A stretch of 41,886 nucleotides of DNA from Ruminococcus sp. (GTDB taxonomy: Bacteria > Bacillota > Clostridia > Oscillospirales > Ruminococcaceae): NCBI GenBank assembly GCA_017960805.1, contig JAGCYM010000055.1:1-41886 (forward strand), given 5' to 3'. Numbering within the stretch: the first letter of the stretch is position 1; every line of letters begins with the position of its first letter. The translations under genes were made by a program, and so were the position numbers. The notes beneath the pieces were generated by a model, which saw nothing but the letters and a program-made list of their open reading frames with translations, was not told the DNA's origin and ran no database searches. This document shows, one piece after another, positions 32,565 to 41,333 of this stretch.

Positions 32565-33950
32565 ATGGCAGATATGATGTGGGCAGGAAGATTTTCAAAG
32601 CAGGTGGACGCAGGAGTAAACGCTTTCAATTCTTCCATCGCCTTTGACGGACGCATGTACCGTCACGATATACATGGCAGCATTGCTCATGCTACCATGC
32701 TAGGTGACTGCGGCATTATTACTAAAGAAGATAGTCTCATTATTATTGAAGGACTTAAAGGTATTCTTGCTGATATAGATAGTGGCACCCTTGAACTTGA
32801 TCCTAATGCTGAAGATATTCATATGTTTGTTGAAGCCGAGCTTACAAAGAGGCTTGGTGATGTCGGAAAAAGGCTTCATACTTCACGTTCAAGGAACGAT
32901 CAGGTTGCTGTCGACCTTCGCTTGTATCTTCGTGATGAGATTTCAGAACTGCATTCTATGATTCGTAAGCTCATAGAAACATTGATAAAGATGGCTAAGG
33001 AGCATACGGAAACTATAATGCCCGGATACACGCATCTACAGAGAGCACAGCCAATTACATTTGCACATCATCTTATGGCGTATGTTTGGATGCTTATGCG
33101 TGATATTGATCGACTGTATGATGTTAACAAGCGAATGAACTATTGTCCGCTTGGTAGTGGAGCTCTTGCTGGAACAACATATAAAACAAACAGACAGCAA
33201 ACATCTGATTTACTTGGTTTTACAGCTCCGATGCCAAACAGCCTTGATGGTGTTTCCGATCGTGACTACTGCATAGAATTATGTTGTGCATTGTCACTTC
33301 TGATGACGCATCTTTCTCGTTTTTCAGAAGAAATAATATTATGGTGCTCATGGGAATTTAAATTCGTAGAGCTCGATGATGCTTTTGCTACAGGCAGTTC
33401 AATTATGCCTCAGAAGAAGAATCCTGATGTAACAGAATTGATACGAGGGAAGACTGGAAGAGTGAATGGTGATCTTGTAACGTTACTTACAATGATGAAA
33501 GGATTGCCGTTAGCATATAATAAGGATATGCAGGAAGACAAGGAAGCAATCTTTGATGCAGTAGATAATGTTAAACTCTGTGTCAAAACTTTTATCCCAA
33601 TGCTTGCAACCATGCGTGTACTTAAGGATAATATGAGAAATGCTGCTGCACGTGGTTTTATTAATGCTACCGATTGTGCTGATTATCTTGTAAAGAAGGG
33701 AATGCCATTCAGGGATGCATACAAGATAACAGGCACACTTGTTGCTCAATGCATAGAAAAAGGTGTAACACTTGAAACATTGCCTATTAGTGATTATAAG
33801 TCTATGACAGACCTTTTTTCTGAGGATGTATATGATGCTATAAGCCTTGATACTTGCGTTCGTGAGAGGAAATCTGAAGGCGGACCTTCTCCGGAAGAAG
33901 TTACTAAGCAGATAGCTCTAGCGGAAAAACGACTTGCGGAGCTTTGCTAA
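32565..33950 (+). CDS. argH: Argininosuccinate lyase
   Basis: A 461-aa protein of normal family length. MWAGRFSKQVD at the N-terminus, HTSRSRNDQVAVD, the TALQHAQP-equivalent TLQRAQP-like stretch HLQRAQPITF, and the family signature GSSIMPQKKNPD (catalytic Ser loop) are all present. It splits argininosuccinate to arginine and fumarate, the last step of the pathway. AAGGAG lies ahead of the start; the next gene begins 3 nt after its stop. Confidence 0.97.
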   Translation: MADMMWAGRFSKQVDAGVNAFNSSIAFDGRMYRHDIHGSIAHATMLGDCGIITKEDSLIIIEGLKGILADIDSGTLELDPNAEDIHMFVEAELTKRLGDVGKRLHTSRSRNDQVAVDLRLYLRDEISELHSMIRKLIETLIKMAKEHTETIMPGYTHLQRAQPITFAHHLMAYVWMLMRDIDRLYDVNKRMNYCPLGSGALAGTTYKTNRQQTSDLLGFTAPMPNSLDGVSDRDYCIELCCALSLLMTHLSRFSEEIILWCSWEFKFVELDDAFATGSSIMPQKKNPDVTELIRGKTGRVNGDLVTLLTMMKGLPLAYNKDMQEDKEAIFDAVDNVKLCVKTFIPMLATMRVLKDNMRNAAARGFINATDCADYLVKKGMPFRDAYKITGTLVAQCIEKGVTLETLPISDYKSMTDLFSEDVYDAISLDTCVRERKSEGGPSPEEVTKQIALAEKRLAELC

Positions 33951-33953
33951 GAC

Positions 33954-34229
33954 ATGAAGAAAAAAGACTTTGTTTTTACCTTTGGACTTACGCTTTTTAT
34001 GGGTATATTGTGGGTAGTAGGAGAATTGGTAATGGGACTATGGATAGCTGTGCCTGCATGGGGCCATATTGCATGGTTCGTAGGCATAGTTATAGTAACA
34101 TTAACAATCAGTGTTGTTCATTCTTTAATGGAAGATGAATCCGAGACAGATCAGATAGATACAAAACGCGCAAAGTATGAGCGTAAAGTTAATAAGCGCC
34201 ATGGTGTTACCGGGGAGGATGACAGATGA
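33954..34229 (+). CDS. Small two-helix membrane protein
   Basis: A 91-aa protein with two hydrophobic segments (about 6-30 and 37-56) and a charged C-terminal tail. It starts 3 nt after argH and overlaps the zinc-ribbon frame by 4 nt (ATGA), so it is part of the same transcript. I recognise no family. Confidence 0.7.
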   Translation: MKKKDFVFTFGLTLFMGILWVVGELVMGLWIAVPAWGHIAWFVGIVIVTLTISVVHSLMEDESETDQIDTKRAKYERKVNKRHGVTGEDDR

Positions 34230-34561
34230 AGAAACGTAATAATGACTTCGGAAATCTATCAACTGATTACGAAGGAAGATGCGGGAACTGTCATAAGAAA
34301 CTTGATGAAGGCGACCTTTACTGTCGTTTTTGTGGAACGCGATTTGGAGAAGGAAAATATGAGCCTTATGAAGATATCGTTCAGATAGTTTATGGTCCAC
34401 CTCCGACAATTCGGAAACACACATGCAAAAAATGTGGCTATAATTGGAATAGCTGGTCTATGATTGACGAGGAGAAGTATTGCCCCAAATGCGGCGGAAA
34501 TATTAAAACAGAAGAAACAGGGGTTTCGCTTTTTGAAAAAGAAGAAAAAGGAGAGACTAAA
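34226..34561 (+). CDS. Zinc-ribbon segment read in frame into argC
   Basis: This 112-codon stretch starts with ATG in the ATGA overlap with the membrane protein gene. It holds two zinc-binding pairs: CGNCHKKLDEGDLYCRFCG (about 20-38) and CKKCGYNW...YCPKCGG (about 69-92). There is no stop codon before argC, so a 429-aa zinc-ribbon/ArgC fusion is encoded as the sequence stands. If one A were missing from the A-runs at about 34535-34549, the restored frame would stop at a TAA two bases before the argC ATG, giving a separate small protein. Compare the missing A in argG. I cannot decide between these. Confidence 0.65.
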
Positions 34562-35515
34562 ATGGCAGTCAAGGTTTATATTGATGGTCAGGAAGGCACG
34601 ACTGGACTGAAGATTCTTGAAAGATTTGAAGGAAGAAATGATATAGAGATAGTAAAGATTAGTGAGGAACTCAGAAAAGATTCTGCAGAGCGAGCCAGAT
34701 TGATTAATAGTGCAGATTATGTGTTCCTTTGTCTTCCTGATGAAGCTTCCAGAGAAGCAGTATCATTCATAGATAAAGATAATGATCATGTTCGTATTAT
34801 AGATGCGTCTACTGCTCACAGGACGAATCCGGATTGGGCATATGGCTTTCCAGAGCTATCGGAAGCTCATCGTGAGAAGATAAAGAATTCAAACAGAGTA
34901 GCTGTTCCAGGGTGCTATGCGAGCGGGTTCAATTCAATAGTTTATCCTTTGGTTGCAAATGGTATTATTCCTGCTGATTATCCTGTGTTCGCATATGCGA
35001 CTTCAGGATATAGTGGAGCTGGAAAAAAGGCAATAGCTATATACGAGGGTGATGATAAGCCTATTGAATTCAATAGTCCTCGTCAGTACGCGCTCTCTCA
35101 GGCCCACAAACATCTTCCTGAGATGCAGGTGATTTCTGGCCTAACATATAAGCCTATGTTTAATCCAATGGTTTGTGATTATTTCAGTGGTATGGTTGTT
35201 AGTGTTCCTATTCAGACTAGAACACTTCAAAAAGCATATACACCAGCTGAGATACATGCTATGTACACCAATCATTACGAGGGAGCAAAGCTTGTTGAAG
35301 TAATGCCACTTATGTCAGCTGATGAACAAAAGAGTTTTTTCCTTGCATCGAATACTCTTAGCGGACAGAACAAACTTCAGGTTTTTGTGTTCGGTAGTGA
35401 TGAGCAGATTTTGTTGTGTGCTCGACTTGACAATCTTGGAAAAGGTGCAAGTGGCGCTGCTGTACAGTGCTTGAATATAATGATGGGAATTGACGAGACT
35501 ACTGGTCTTGTATGA
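34562..35515 (+). CDS. argC: N-acetyl-gamma-glutamyl-phosphate reductase
   Basis: A 317-aa protein from the ATG at 34562, which has its own AAGGAG 8 nt upstream. It belongs to the shorter 'type 2' ArgC group: VYIDGQEGTTGLKI (NADP loop), FLCLPDEAS, catalytic Cys in VPGCYASGFNS, TSGYSGAGKKA and HKHLPEM. It reduces N-acetylglutamyl phosphate to the semialdehyde, the third step. The frame is open upstream into the zinc-ribbon segment, so a longer 429-aa form could also be made from 34226. Confidence 0.95.
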   Translation: MAVKVYIDGQEGTTGLKILERFEGRNDIEIVKISEELRKDSAERARLINSADYVFLCLPDEASREAVSFIDKDNDHVRIIDASTAHRTNPDWAYGFPELSEAHREKIKNSNRVAVPGCYASGFNSIVYPLVANGIIPADYPVFAYATSGYSGAGKKAIAIYEGDDKPIEFNSPRQYALSQAHKHLPEMQVISGLTYKPMFNPMVCDYFSGMVVSVPIQTRTLQKAYTPAEIHAMYTNHYEGAKLVEVMPLMSADEQKSFFLASNTLSGQNKLQVFVFGSDEQILLCARLDNLGKGASGAAVQCLNIMMGIDETTGLV

Positions 35516-35533
35516 GATAAAGGAGGTATCGGT

Positions 35534-35974
35534 ATGGAGATACGCAAGATGACTATCGACGATTATGATGACGTCTATGCATTATGGATGTCAAGCAAAA
35601 ATATGGGCTTCAATGATGTTGACGACTCGCGCGAGGGCATAGCCAAGTATCTTCGAAGAAATCCTGATACTTCGTTTGTAGCTTTCAGCAGCGGAGAGCT
35701 CGCGGGCGTTATCCTCGGCGGACATGATGGTAGACGCGGTTTCATACATCACGCCTGTGTAAGAGAGTCCTGCCGTCGCCAAGGAATAGGCACTAAGCTC
35801 GTGCAGACCTGCATGGATGCCCTCAAGGCCGAGGGTATAAGCAAGGTTGCTCTCCTCGTTTTCAAGTACAACGAGACGGGAAACGACTTCTGGGAGGCTA
35901 TGGGATTTACAGTGAGAGAGGACCTCAACTATCGAAATTTAGCTCTTCGTGAGCTCGTAAGGATTGATACATAA
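35534..35974 (+). CDS. GNAT acetyltransferase in the arginine cluster
   Basis: A 146-aa single-domain GNAT protein. Acetyl-CoA loop RESCRRQGIGTKLV (R-R-x-G-I-G), beta-strand VALLVFKYNETGNDFWEAMGF and an N-terminal MEIRKMTIDDYDDVYALW. It lies between argC and argJ, with GGAGG ahead of its start. That position invites the idea of an N-acetylglutamate synthase feeding the cycle, but the sequence looks like generic RimI-type proteins and ArgJ may already supply the acetyl group. Its codon use is more GC-rich than its neighbours, suggesting separate origin. Confidence 0.85.
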   Translation: MEIRKMTIDDYDDVYALWMSSKNMGFNDVDDSREGIAKYLRRNPDTSFVAFSSGELAGVILGGHDGRRGFIHHACVRESCRRQGIGTKLVQTCMDALKAEGISKVALLVFKYNETGNDFWEAMGFTVREDLNYRNLALRELVRIDT

Positions 35975-35987
35975 GGAGGAAAACATT

Positions 35988-37283
35988 ATGGATCTGAAAA
36001 AAATCGGCGACGTTAAATTCGTGTACGGCGGCGTTTGTGCCGCAAGAGGCTTCAAAGCTAATGGTGTTCAGTGTGGACTTGCACATAAGCCTCTCGGAGA
36101 AATGGCAGAAGCAAATGCTGCAGCAAATAATGCGCTTCCAGCTACAAAGAAAAAAAATGATCTTGCTATGATAGTTGCTGATACTGAATGTACTGCAGCT
36201 GCTGTATATACCACAAACAAGGTCAAGGGAGCACCGATCCTTGTTACGAAGGAGCATCTTGCGGATGGTAAGGCACGAGCTGTTATTGTTAATTCTGTAA
36301 ATGCTAATACATGTAATCCTGATGGATATGAGAAAGCAACAAAAATGGCTCAGCTGGCGGCTGAGGCTCTTGGCATAAACGAGAATGATGTAATTGTTGC
36401 TTCTACAGGCGTTATTGGACAGGTGCTTCCGATTGAACCTATAGCAAATGGAATTAAGCCGCTTGTTGAAGGCCTTAACTATGGAGGAAACAAGAGCGCA
36501 CTTGAAGCAATAATGACTACAGATACTCAGCCAAAGGAAGTTGCAGTTGAGTTTGAAATTGGTGGAAAGACCTGTGTAATGGGAGCTATGCTTAAGGGCA
36601 GTGGAATGATACATCCTAACATGGCGACAACACTAACATTTATAACTACAGATGTTAATATCTCAGCTGAAATGTTACAGCGAGCACTAAGTGATAATGT
36701 TAAAGTAACTCTTAATCGTGCTAGTGTTGATGGAGATACTTCAACAAATGACATGGTTTGTGTGATGGCTTCTGGTACTGCAGGTAACAGTGAGATAACT
36801 ACAGAGGATGAGAATTTTGGTGTGTTCTCTAACGCTCTTTACAATATTATGCTCAATCTTGCACGTATGATGGCTAAGGACGGAGAGGGTGCAACAAAAC
36901 TCATCGAGTGTGCAGTTACCGGTGCCCAGGATGAGCAGACTGCTGAAACTGTAGCTAAATCTGTTATTTGTTCTAGTTTACTTAAATCAATGATATTTGG
37001 TGAGGATGCAAATGCTGGACGTATTTATTGTGCAGTAGGTTATTCTGATGCCGAGTTTGATATCAGCAAGGTCGATATAGATATGGTTTCAATTGGTGGA
37101 AGCATCACTTTGGGCAGACAGGGGTGTGTAACAGAATTTGATGAAGAAATTGCCAAAAAGGTGCTTGCGGAAGATGAGATACAGATAATTGTTTCTCTTG
37201 GAGATGGCCCCGGAACAGCAGTTTGTTGGGGCTGTGATCTCACTTACGACTATGTAAAAATAAATGGTGATTATCGGTCGTAA
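35988..37283 (+). CDS. argJ: Glutamate N-acetyltransferase / ornithine acetyltransferase
   Basis: A 431-aa protein starting MDLKKIGDVKFVYGG. The ATG at 35988 has AAGGAGG 8 nt upstream; the TTG at 35964 would include that site. Self-cleavage motif KGSGMIHPNMATTL (cut before the Thr that becomes the nucleophile) and EGATKLIE are visible. ArgJ moves acetyl from acetylornithine to glutamate; whether it also uses acetyl-CoA (bifunctional) cannot be read from the sequence. It is followed by a 276-nt gap with no clear promoter or gene before argB. Confidence 0.96.
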   Translation: MDLKKIGDVKFVYGGVCAARGFKANGVQCGLAHKPLGEMAEANAAANNALPATKKKNDLAMIVADTECTAAAVYTTNKVKGAPILVTKEHLADGKARAVIVNSVNANTCNPDGYEKATKMAQLAAEALGINENDVIVASTGVIGQVLPIEPIANGIKPLVEGLNYGGNKSALEAIMTTDTQPKEVAVEFEIGGKTCVMGAMLKGSGMIHPNMATTLTFITTDVNISAEMLQRALSDNVKVTLNRASVDGDTSTNDMVCVMASGTAGNSEITTEDENFGVFSNALYNIMLNLARMMAKDGEGATKLIECAVTGAQDEQTAETVAKSVICSSLLKSMIFGEDANAGRIYCAVGYSDAEFDISKVDIDMVSIGGSITLGRQGCVTEFDEEIAKKVLAEDEIQIIVSLGDGPGTAVCWGCDLTYDYVKINGDYRS

Positions 37284-37559
37284 TCCCTTTATGCTGTTTT
37301 TTAGTCCGTTTTGAGAATTATTTTCATATTGATTTTTAGTTATTTGTTAGTTGCAGTGATAATAACTTTACTGTACAGATTGAGATGGAAGAAACCTTTC
37401 AAGTATTTCGAAGCTATTCTGTCTGAGATAGATGTAAATTGTTGTTTTGTTATCAAAGCGTTGAGTTGGAATTAAGGAATGCTCGATACCATAATTAATA
37501 TAAAGTAGTATTCCAAAAGATTGATAAAGCCATTGAAGGCGTATAAAGGGGTATAATAA

Positions 37560-38426
37560 ATGGAAAAAATATCTAATCAGGATAAATCGCAGATACTCAT
37601 AGACGCATTACCTTATATTCAAAAATACAGCAACAAGATAGTTGTTGTTAAATATGGTGGTAACGCCATGACTAATAAAGAACTCAAAGATGCAGTTATG
37701 ACTGATATAGTTCTGCTTTCACTTGTCGGAATCAAGGTCGTGCTTGTACATGGTGGTGGTCCTGAGATCAGCGAAATGCTTAAGAAGCTAAATATCGAAA
37801 GCAAGTTCATAAATGGACTTCGTTATACAGATGAAGCGACAGTTGATGTTGTAAAAATGGTCCTTTCTGGAAAGGTAAATAAGGAACTAGTACAGTTACT
37901 TGCTCAGCATAAAGGAAGTGCAGTGGGCCTTTGCGGTATTGACGGTGAGATGCTTGTTGCCGAAAAAAAGACTACTGATGATGGTCAGGATCTTGGTTGG
38001 GTTGGAGAAATAACAGAGGTAAATACCAAGCCAATCCTTGATGCACTTGGAAATGGTAATATTCCCGTAATTGCAACAGTTGCTACTGACAAAAACGGAA
38101 ATACATATAACATTAATGCTGATACAGCAGCTGCACGTATTGCAGCTGAACTAGGTGCTGAGAATCTTATACTTATGACTGATATTGCAGGCCTTCTTCG
38201 TGATAAGGATGATTCGTCCACACTAATTCCGTCTGTAAATGTCAGTGAGGTTCCTTATCTTAAAATGCAAGGTATTATTTCTGGTGGCATGATACCTAAA
38301 ATAGATTGTTGTGTTGAAGCGGTCAGACGTGGCGTTCGCAAGACAGTCATTATAGATGGAAGAGTGCCGCATTCAATTCTAATAGAGATATTGTCTAATG
38401 AAGGTATTGGTACACAATTCACATAA
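37560..38426 (+). CDS. argB: Acetylglutamate kinase
   Basis: A 288-aa amino-acid kinase fold. VVVKYGGNAM (phosphate Lys), VLVHGGGPEIS, LRYTDE and VIIDGRVPHS are typical. It phosphorylates N-acetylglutamate. The N-terminal helix (EKISNQDKSQILIDALPYI) is the extension associated with arginine-sensitive, hexameric acetylglutamate kinases, so feedback inhibition by arginine is plausible. AAAGGGG lies upstream of the ATG. Confidence 0.96.
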   Translation: MEKISNQDKSQILIDALPYIQKYSNKIVVVKYGGNAMTNKELKDAVMTDIVLLSLVGIKVVLVHGGGPEISEMLKKLNIESKFINGLRYTDEATVDVVKMVLSGKVNKELVQLLAQHKGSAVGLCGIDGEMLVAEKKTTDDGQDLGWVGEITEVNTKPILDALGNGNIPVIATVATDKNGNTYNINADTAAARIAAELGAENLILMTDIAGLLRDKDDSSTLIPSVNVSEVPYLKMQGIISGGMIPKIDCCVEAVRRGVRKTVIIDGRVPHSILIEILSNEGIGTQFT

Positions 38427-38496
38427 TTGTTGATGCAAATTATTAAAAATTGTTGACTTAGATACAAAAAGTTTACCCCGTTTTACTTAATAATTA

Positions 38497-38526
38497 TTGA
38501 TTTTAAATACAAAACAGATATATAAT
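38497..38526 (+). promoter_or_regulatory. Internal promoter for argD-argF
   Basis: TTGATT (38497-38502), 18-nt spacer, TATAAT (38521-38526) in the 158-nt gap between argB and argD. A palindrome TAACAG-TGT-CTGTTA (38535-38549) sits at the expected transcription start and could be an operator or a 5' hairpin. Confidence 0.65.
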
Positions 38527-38584
38527 ATATTATGTAACAGTGTCTGTTATGTGACTCGGAAGAGTTGTTAAAGGAGAGATGCTT

Positions 38585-39760
38585 ATGAGCAGTGAAAACA
38601 CTATAAAAAAGTTTAATAGTCACGTTATGCAGTCTTATGGAAGGTACCCTCTTGTTATGGAACAGGGAGCTGGAAGACGTTGCAAGGATGAAGACGGTAA
38701 AGAGTATATCGACTTCGGAAGTGGCATAGGTACTAACAGCCTTGGTTATTGTGATGAGAAGTGGGCTGATGCAGTGTGTGCTCAGGTAAGAACTCTCCAA
38801 CATAATTCCAACTATTATTATACTGCTGTTCAAGCGGATTTTGCAGAAAAATTGTGTTCCATAACTGGATATGATAAAGTCTTTTTTGGAAACAGCGGTG
38901 CAGAGGCTAATGAATGTGCTATAAAGGTAGCTAGGAAATACAGCTTTGATAAATACGGTAAGGGAAGGCATAATATAATTACTCTTGTTAATTCTTTCCA
39001 CGGAAGGACGATAGCTACGCTATCAGCTACAGGACAGGATGTATTTCATAACTATTTCTTTCCATTTGTTGATGGTTTCATAAATGTTGAGGCTAACAAT
39101 ATTGATGACCTTAAGTCAAAACTTGATGATAAAGTATGTGCCGTTATGCTTGAGTATGTACAGGGTGAAGGTGGTGTCAATAAACTCGATAAAGAGTTTG
39201 TGGATGCTATATTTGAACTCTGTGCTTCTAATGATGTTCTTGTTATCGCAGATGAAATACAGACTGGTGTAGGAAGAACTGGAAAGTTCCTTGCAGGAGA
39301 ATGGTATGGTAAAAAAGCTGATATTACGACGCTTGCAAAAGGTATTGCGGGTGGACTTCCTATGGGGGCTTGTCTAGTAAATGAAAAGCTTGCTGGCGTA
39401 CTTACAGCAGGAACACATGGTTCAACATTTGGAGGCAATCCTATTGCGTGCGCTGGTGGTTTGGCAGTTCTTGACAGAATTGAAAGCGACGGGTTCCTTG
39501 AAAATATATGTGCGAAGGCAGACCACTTCAGAACAAAACTTGAAAAATGTAGTGAGGTTGCAGATGTCAGCGGTCTAGGTTTAATGATAGGAATTACGCT
39601 TAAAACTAAAAAAGCGGCGGATGTTGCTAAAGCGGCTCTAGGGAAAGGACTGCTGGTGTTGACAGCGAAAGAAAAAGTTAGACTACTCCCACCGCTTACT
39701 ATTGAGGTCAGTGAAATAGATGCAGGACTTGACATGCTGTTTGAAATACTGGAGGAATGA
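38585..39760 (+). CDS. argD: Acetylornithine aminotransferase
   Basis: A 391-aa fold-type I PLP enzyme. ATG at 38585 is preferred (AAGGAG 8 nt upstream; only 2 nt from the ATG at 38579). GSGIGTNSLGY, FGNSGAEANECAIK, FHGRTIATL, the PLP Asp region VIADEIQTGVGRTG and the Schiff-base Lys in TTLAKGIAGG are present. It converts acetylglutamate semialdehyde to acetylornithine and may serve in lysine synthesis as well. Next gene begins 3 nt after the stop. Confidence 0.96.
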   Translation: MSSENTIKKFNSHVMQSYGRYPLVMEQGAGRRCKDEDGKEYIDFGSGIGTNSLGYCDEKWADAVCAQVRTLQHNSNYYYTAVQADFAEKLCSITGYDKVFFGNSGAEANECAIKVARKYSFDKYGKGRHNIITLVNSFHGRTIATLSATGQDVFHNYFFPFVDGFINVEANNIDDLKSKLDDKVCAVMLEYVQGEGGVNKLDKEFVDAIFELCASNDVLVIADEIQTGVGRTGKFLAGEWYGKKADITTLAKGIAGGLPMGACLVNEKLAGVLTAGTHGSTFGGNPIACAGGLAVLDRIESDGFLENICAKADHFRTKLEKCSEVADVSGLGLMIGITLKTKKAADVAKAALGKGLLVLTAKEKVRLLPPLTIEVSEIDAGLDMLFEILEE

Positions 39761-39763
39761 TTC

Positions 39764-40252
39764 ATGGAGCTGATGATCTCTGTAAAAGGGAACAAATATA
39801 CAGTTACCGATAAGAAGCAACAAAGACTTCTCTATACAATAAAGAAAAAGGCGTTTGTTGGCGGGAAATACCTTCTTCTCGATGCGAGCAATTATCAGCT
39901 GTATACTATAGTTCAGACGAGTGATGATAAAAAGCCTATGTTTTCTATCACACATAATGATGTATCGTTGATGAAATTAGAGTGCAAATCGCTATTCCTT
40001 GATCCAACAATTATTGTTGATGGAAAGGATACAGCGGGGACGCCAATAAAATATGCTATTACGAGCAAAGAACACAAAGATTTTCAGCTATTAAAGGATG
40101 AATTGCCAGAAGGTAAGTTGCTAGTTCACATCACAGTAAGTGGTGAACTTCAATATGAGATTGAAATAGAGGATAAAGTATTTGATGACTATATACCACT
40201 ATTTGCTATTGCTGTTGATATTACATTTGGTAACATGAACAGAGGAAGATAA
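39764..40252 (+). CDS. LURP-one/Tubby-C-like protein
   Basis: A 162-aa beta-rich protein with no signal peptide or membrane helix. The pattern VTDKKQQRLLYTIKKK, followed by FVGGKYLLLDASNYQLYTI and MFSITHN, resembles LURP-one-related domains, a 12-stranded barrel like Tubby C-terminal and phospholipid scramblase proteins. Function in bacteria is unknown. It starts 3 nt after argD and is followed 26 nt later by argF, so it is co-transcribed. Confidence 0.6.
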   Translation: MELMISVKGNKYTVTDKKQQRLLYTIKKKAFVGGKYLLLDASNYQLYTIVQTSDDKKPMFSITHNDVSLMKLECKSLFLDPTIIVDGKDTAGTPIKYAITSKEHKDFQLLKDELPEGKLLVHITVSGELQYEIEIEDKVFDDYIPLFAIAVDITFGNMNRGR

Positions 40253-40278
40253 TGAATTGAACTGAAAGGAAATATACT

Positions 40279-41184
40279 ATGAAACACTTACTAAAAATGC
40301 TCGATCTGAGCACAGAAGAGATAACAGAAATACTTGATCTTGCAGACCAGCTTAAATACGAATTAAAGCATGGAATCCCACATCCTCACCTAAAAGGGAA
40401 GACGCTGGGGATGATATTCCAAAAAGCTTCGACTCGTACAAGGGTGTCGTTTGAGACTGGTATGTATCAGCTCGGAGGATACCCATTATTCCTCTCATCT
40501 AATGATCTCCAGATTGGACGTGGAGAGCCAGTTCAGGATACAGCTCGTGTGCTCTCGCGCTATTTGAGTGGTATTATGATTCGTACCTTCGATCAGAAGG
40601 AAGTCGAGGATCTTGCAAAATACGGAAATATACCGATAATCAATGGCTTGACAGACTTCTGCCACCCTTGTCAGGTACTAGCTGACCTTATGACAATACG
40701 AGAGTTCAAGGGAAAGCTTGAGGGCTTGAAGATGTGTTTCATCGGCGATGGAAACAATATGGCGAATTCACTTATAGTAGGTGGACTTAAAACCGGAATG
40801 AGTGTTTCAATTGCCTGTCCGAAGGACTATCAGCCTCCCAAGGAGATACTAGATTTTGCAGCGGGATATGGTGATAAGTTTGAGATGACAGATTCTCCTG
40901 CTCAGGCAGCCAAAGATGCGGATGTAATTCTCACTGATGTATGGGCTTCCATGGGGCAAGAAGATGAGGCTGAAAAACGCAGGAAGGCTTTTGTAGGTTA
41001 TCAGGTTAATGATGAGCTTATGAAAGTGGCCAAGTCTGATGCGATGGTGCTCCATTGCTTGCCTGCTCATCGTGAGGAGGAGATAACCGAGAAAGTATTC
41101 GAAGAGCACGCAAAAGAGATTTTTGAAGAGGCAGAGAATCGTCTGCATGCACAGAAGGCAGTAATGGTAAAACTCATGGCGTAA
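40279..41184 (+). CDS. argF: Ornithine carbamoyltransferase
   Basis: A 301-aa protein. Carbamoyl-phosphate loop FQKASTRTR, ornithine-side motif DFCHPCQVLAD, VILTDVWASMGQE and the C-terminal HCLPAHREEEI identify an anabolic OTC rather than aspartate carbamoyltransferase. It makes citrulline from ornithine and carbamoyl phosphate. Last arg gene of the cluster, followed by a terminator. Confidence 0.96.
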   Translation: MKHLLKMLDLSTEEITEILDLADQLKYELKHGIPHPHLKGKTLGMIFQKASTRTRVSFETGMYQLGGYPLFLSSNDLQIGRGEPVQDTARVLSRYLSGIMIRTFDQKEVEDLAKYGNIPIINGLTDFCHPCQVLADLMTIREFKGKLEGLKMCFIGDGNNMANSLIVGGLKTGMSVSIACPKDYQPPKEILDFAAGYGDKFEMTDSPAQAAKDADVILTDVWASMGQEDEAEKRRKAFVGYQVNDELMKVAKSDAMVLHCLPAHREEEITEKVFEEHAKEIFEEAENRLHAQKAVMVKLMA

Positions 41185-41194
41185 GATACATAAA

Positions 41195-41225
41195 AAACGG
41201 ATGTCGTAAGATGTCCGTTTTTAAT
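41195..41225 (+). terminator. Terminator of the arginine cluster
   Basis: AAACGGA (41195-41201) pairs with TCCGTTT (41214-41220), with an inner ATGTC/ATGTC loop region, followed by TTTAATTA. Confidence 0.75.
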
Positions 41226-41333
41226 TAAGAAATAAAGGTGATTGAAGAAGTGCGAAATAGATTGATTTTTAAGCGTTGCTTACATGATTTTAATCTACCA
41301 ATAGCAAAATGAAACAATATAGTAGGTGATATT

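Noticed and set aside
35925-36614. 229-codon minus-strand frame over argJ
   Set aside because: Antisense to argJ, rich in Ser/Cys/Tyr, no ribosome binding site.
39052-39795. 247-codon open frame on the minus strand over argD
   Set aside because: It lies wholly antisense to a clear aminotransferase gene, its product is low-complexity Ser/Pro/Ala, and there is no ribosome binding site.
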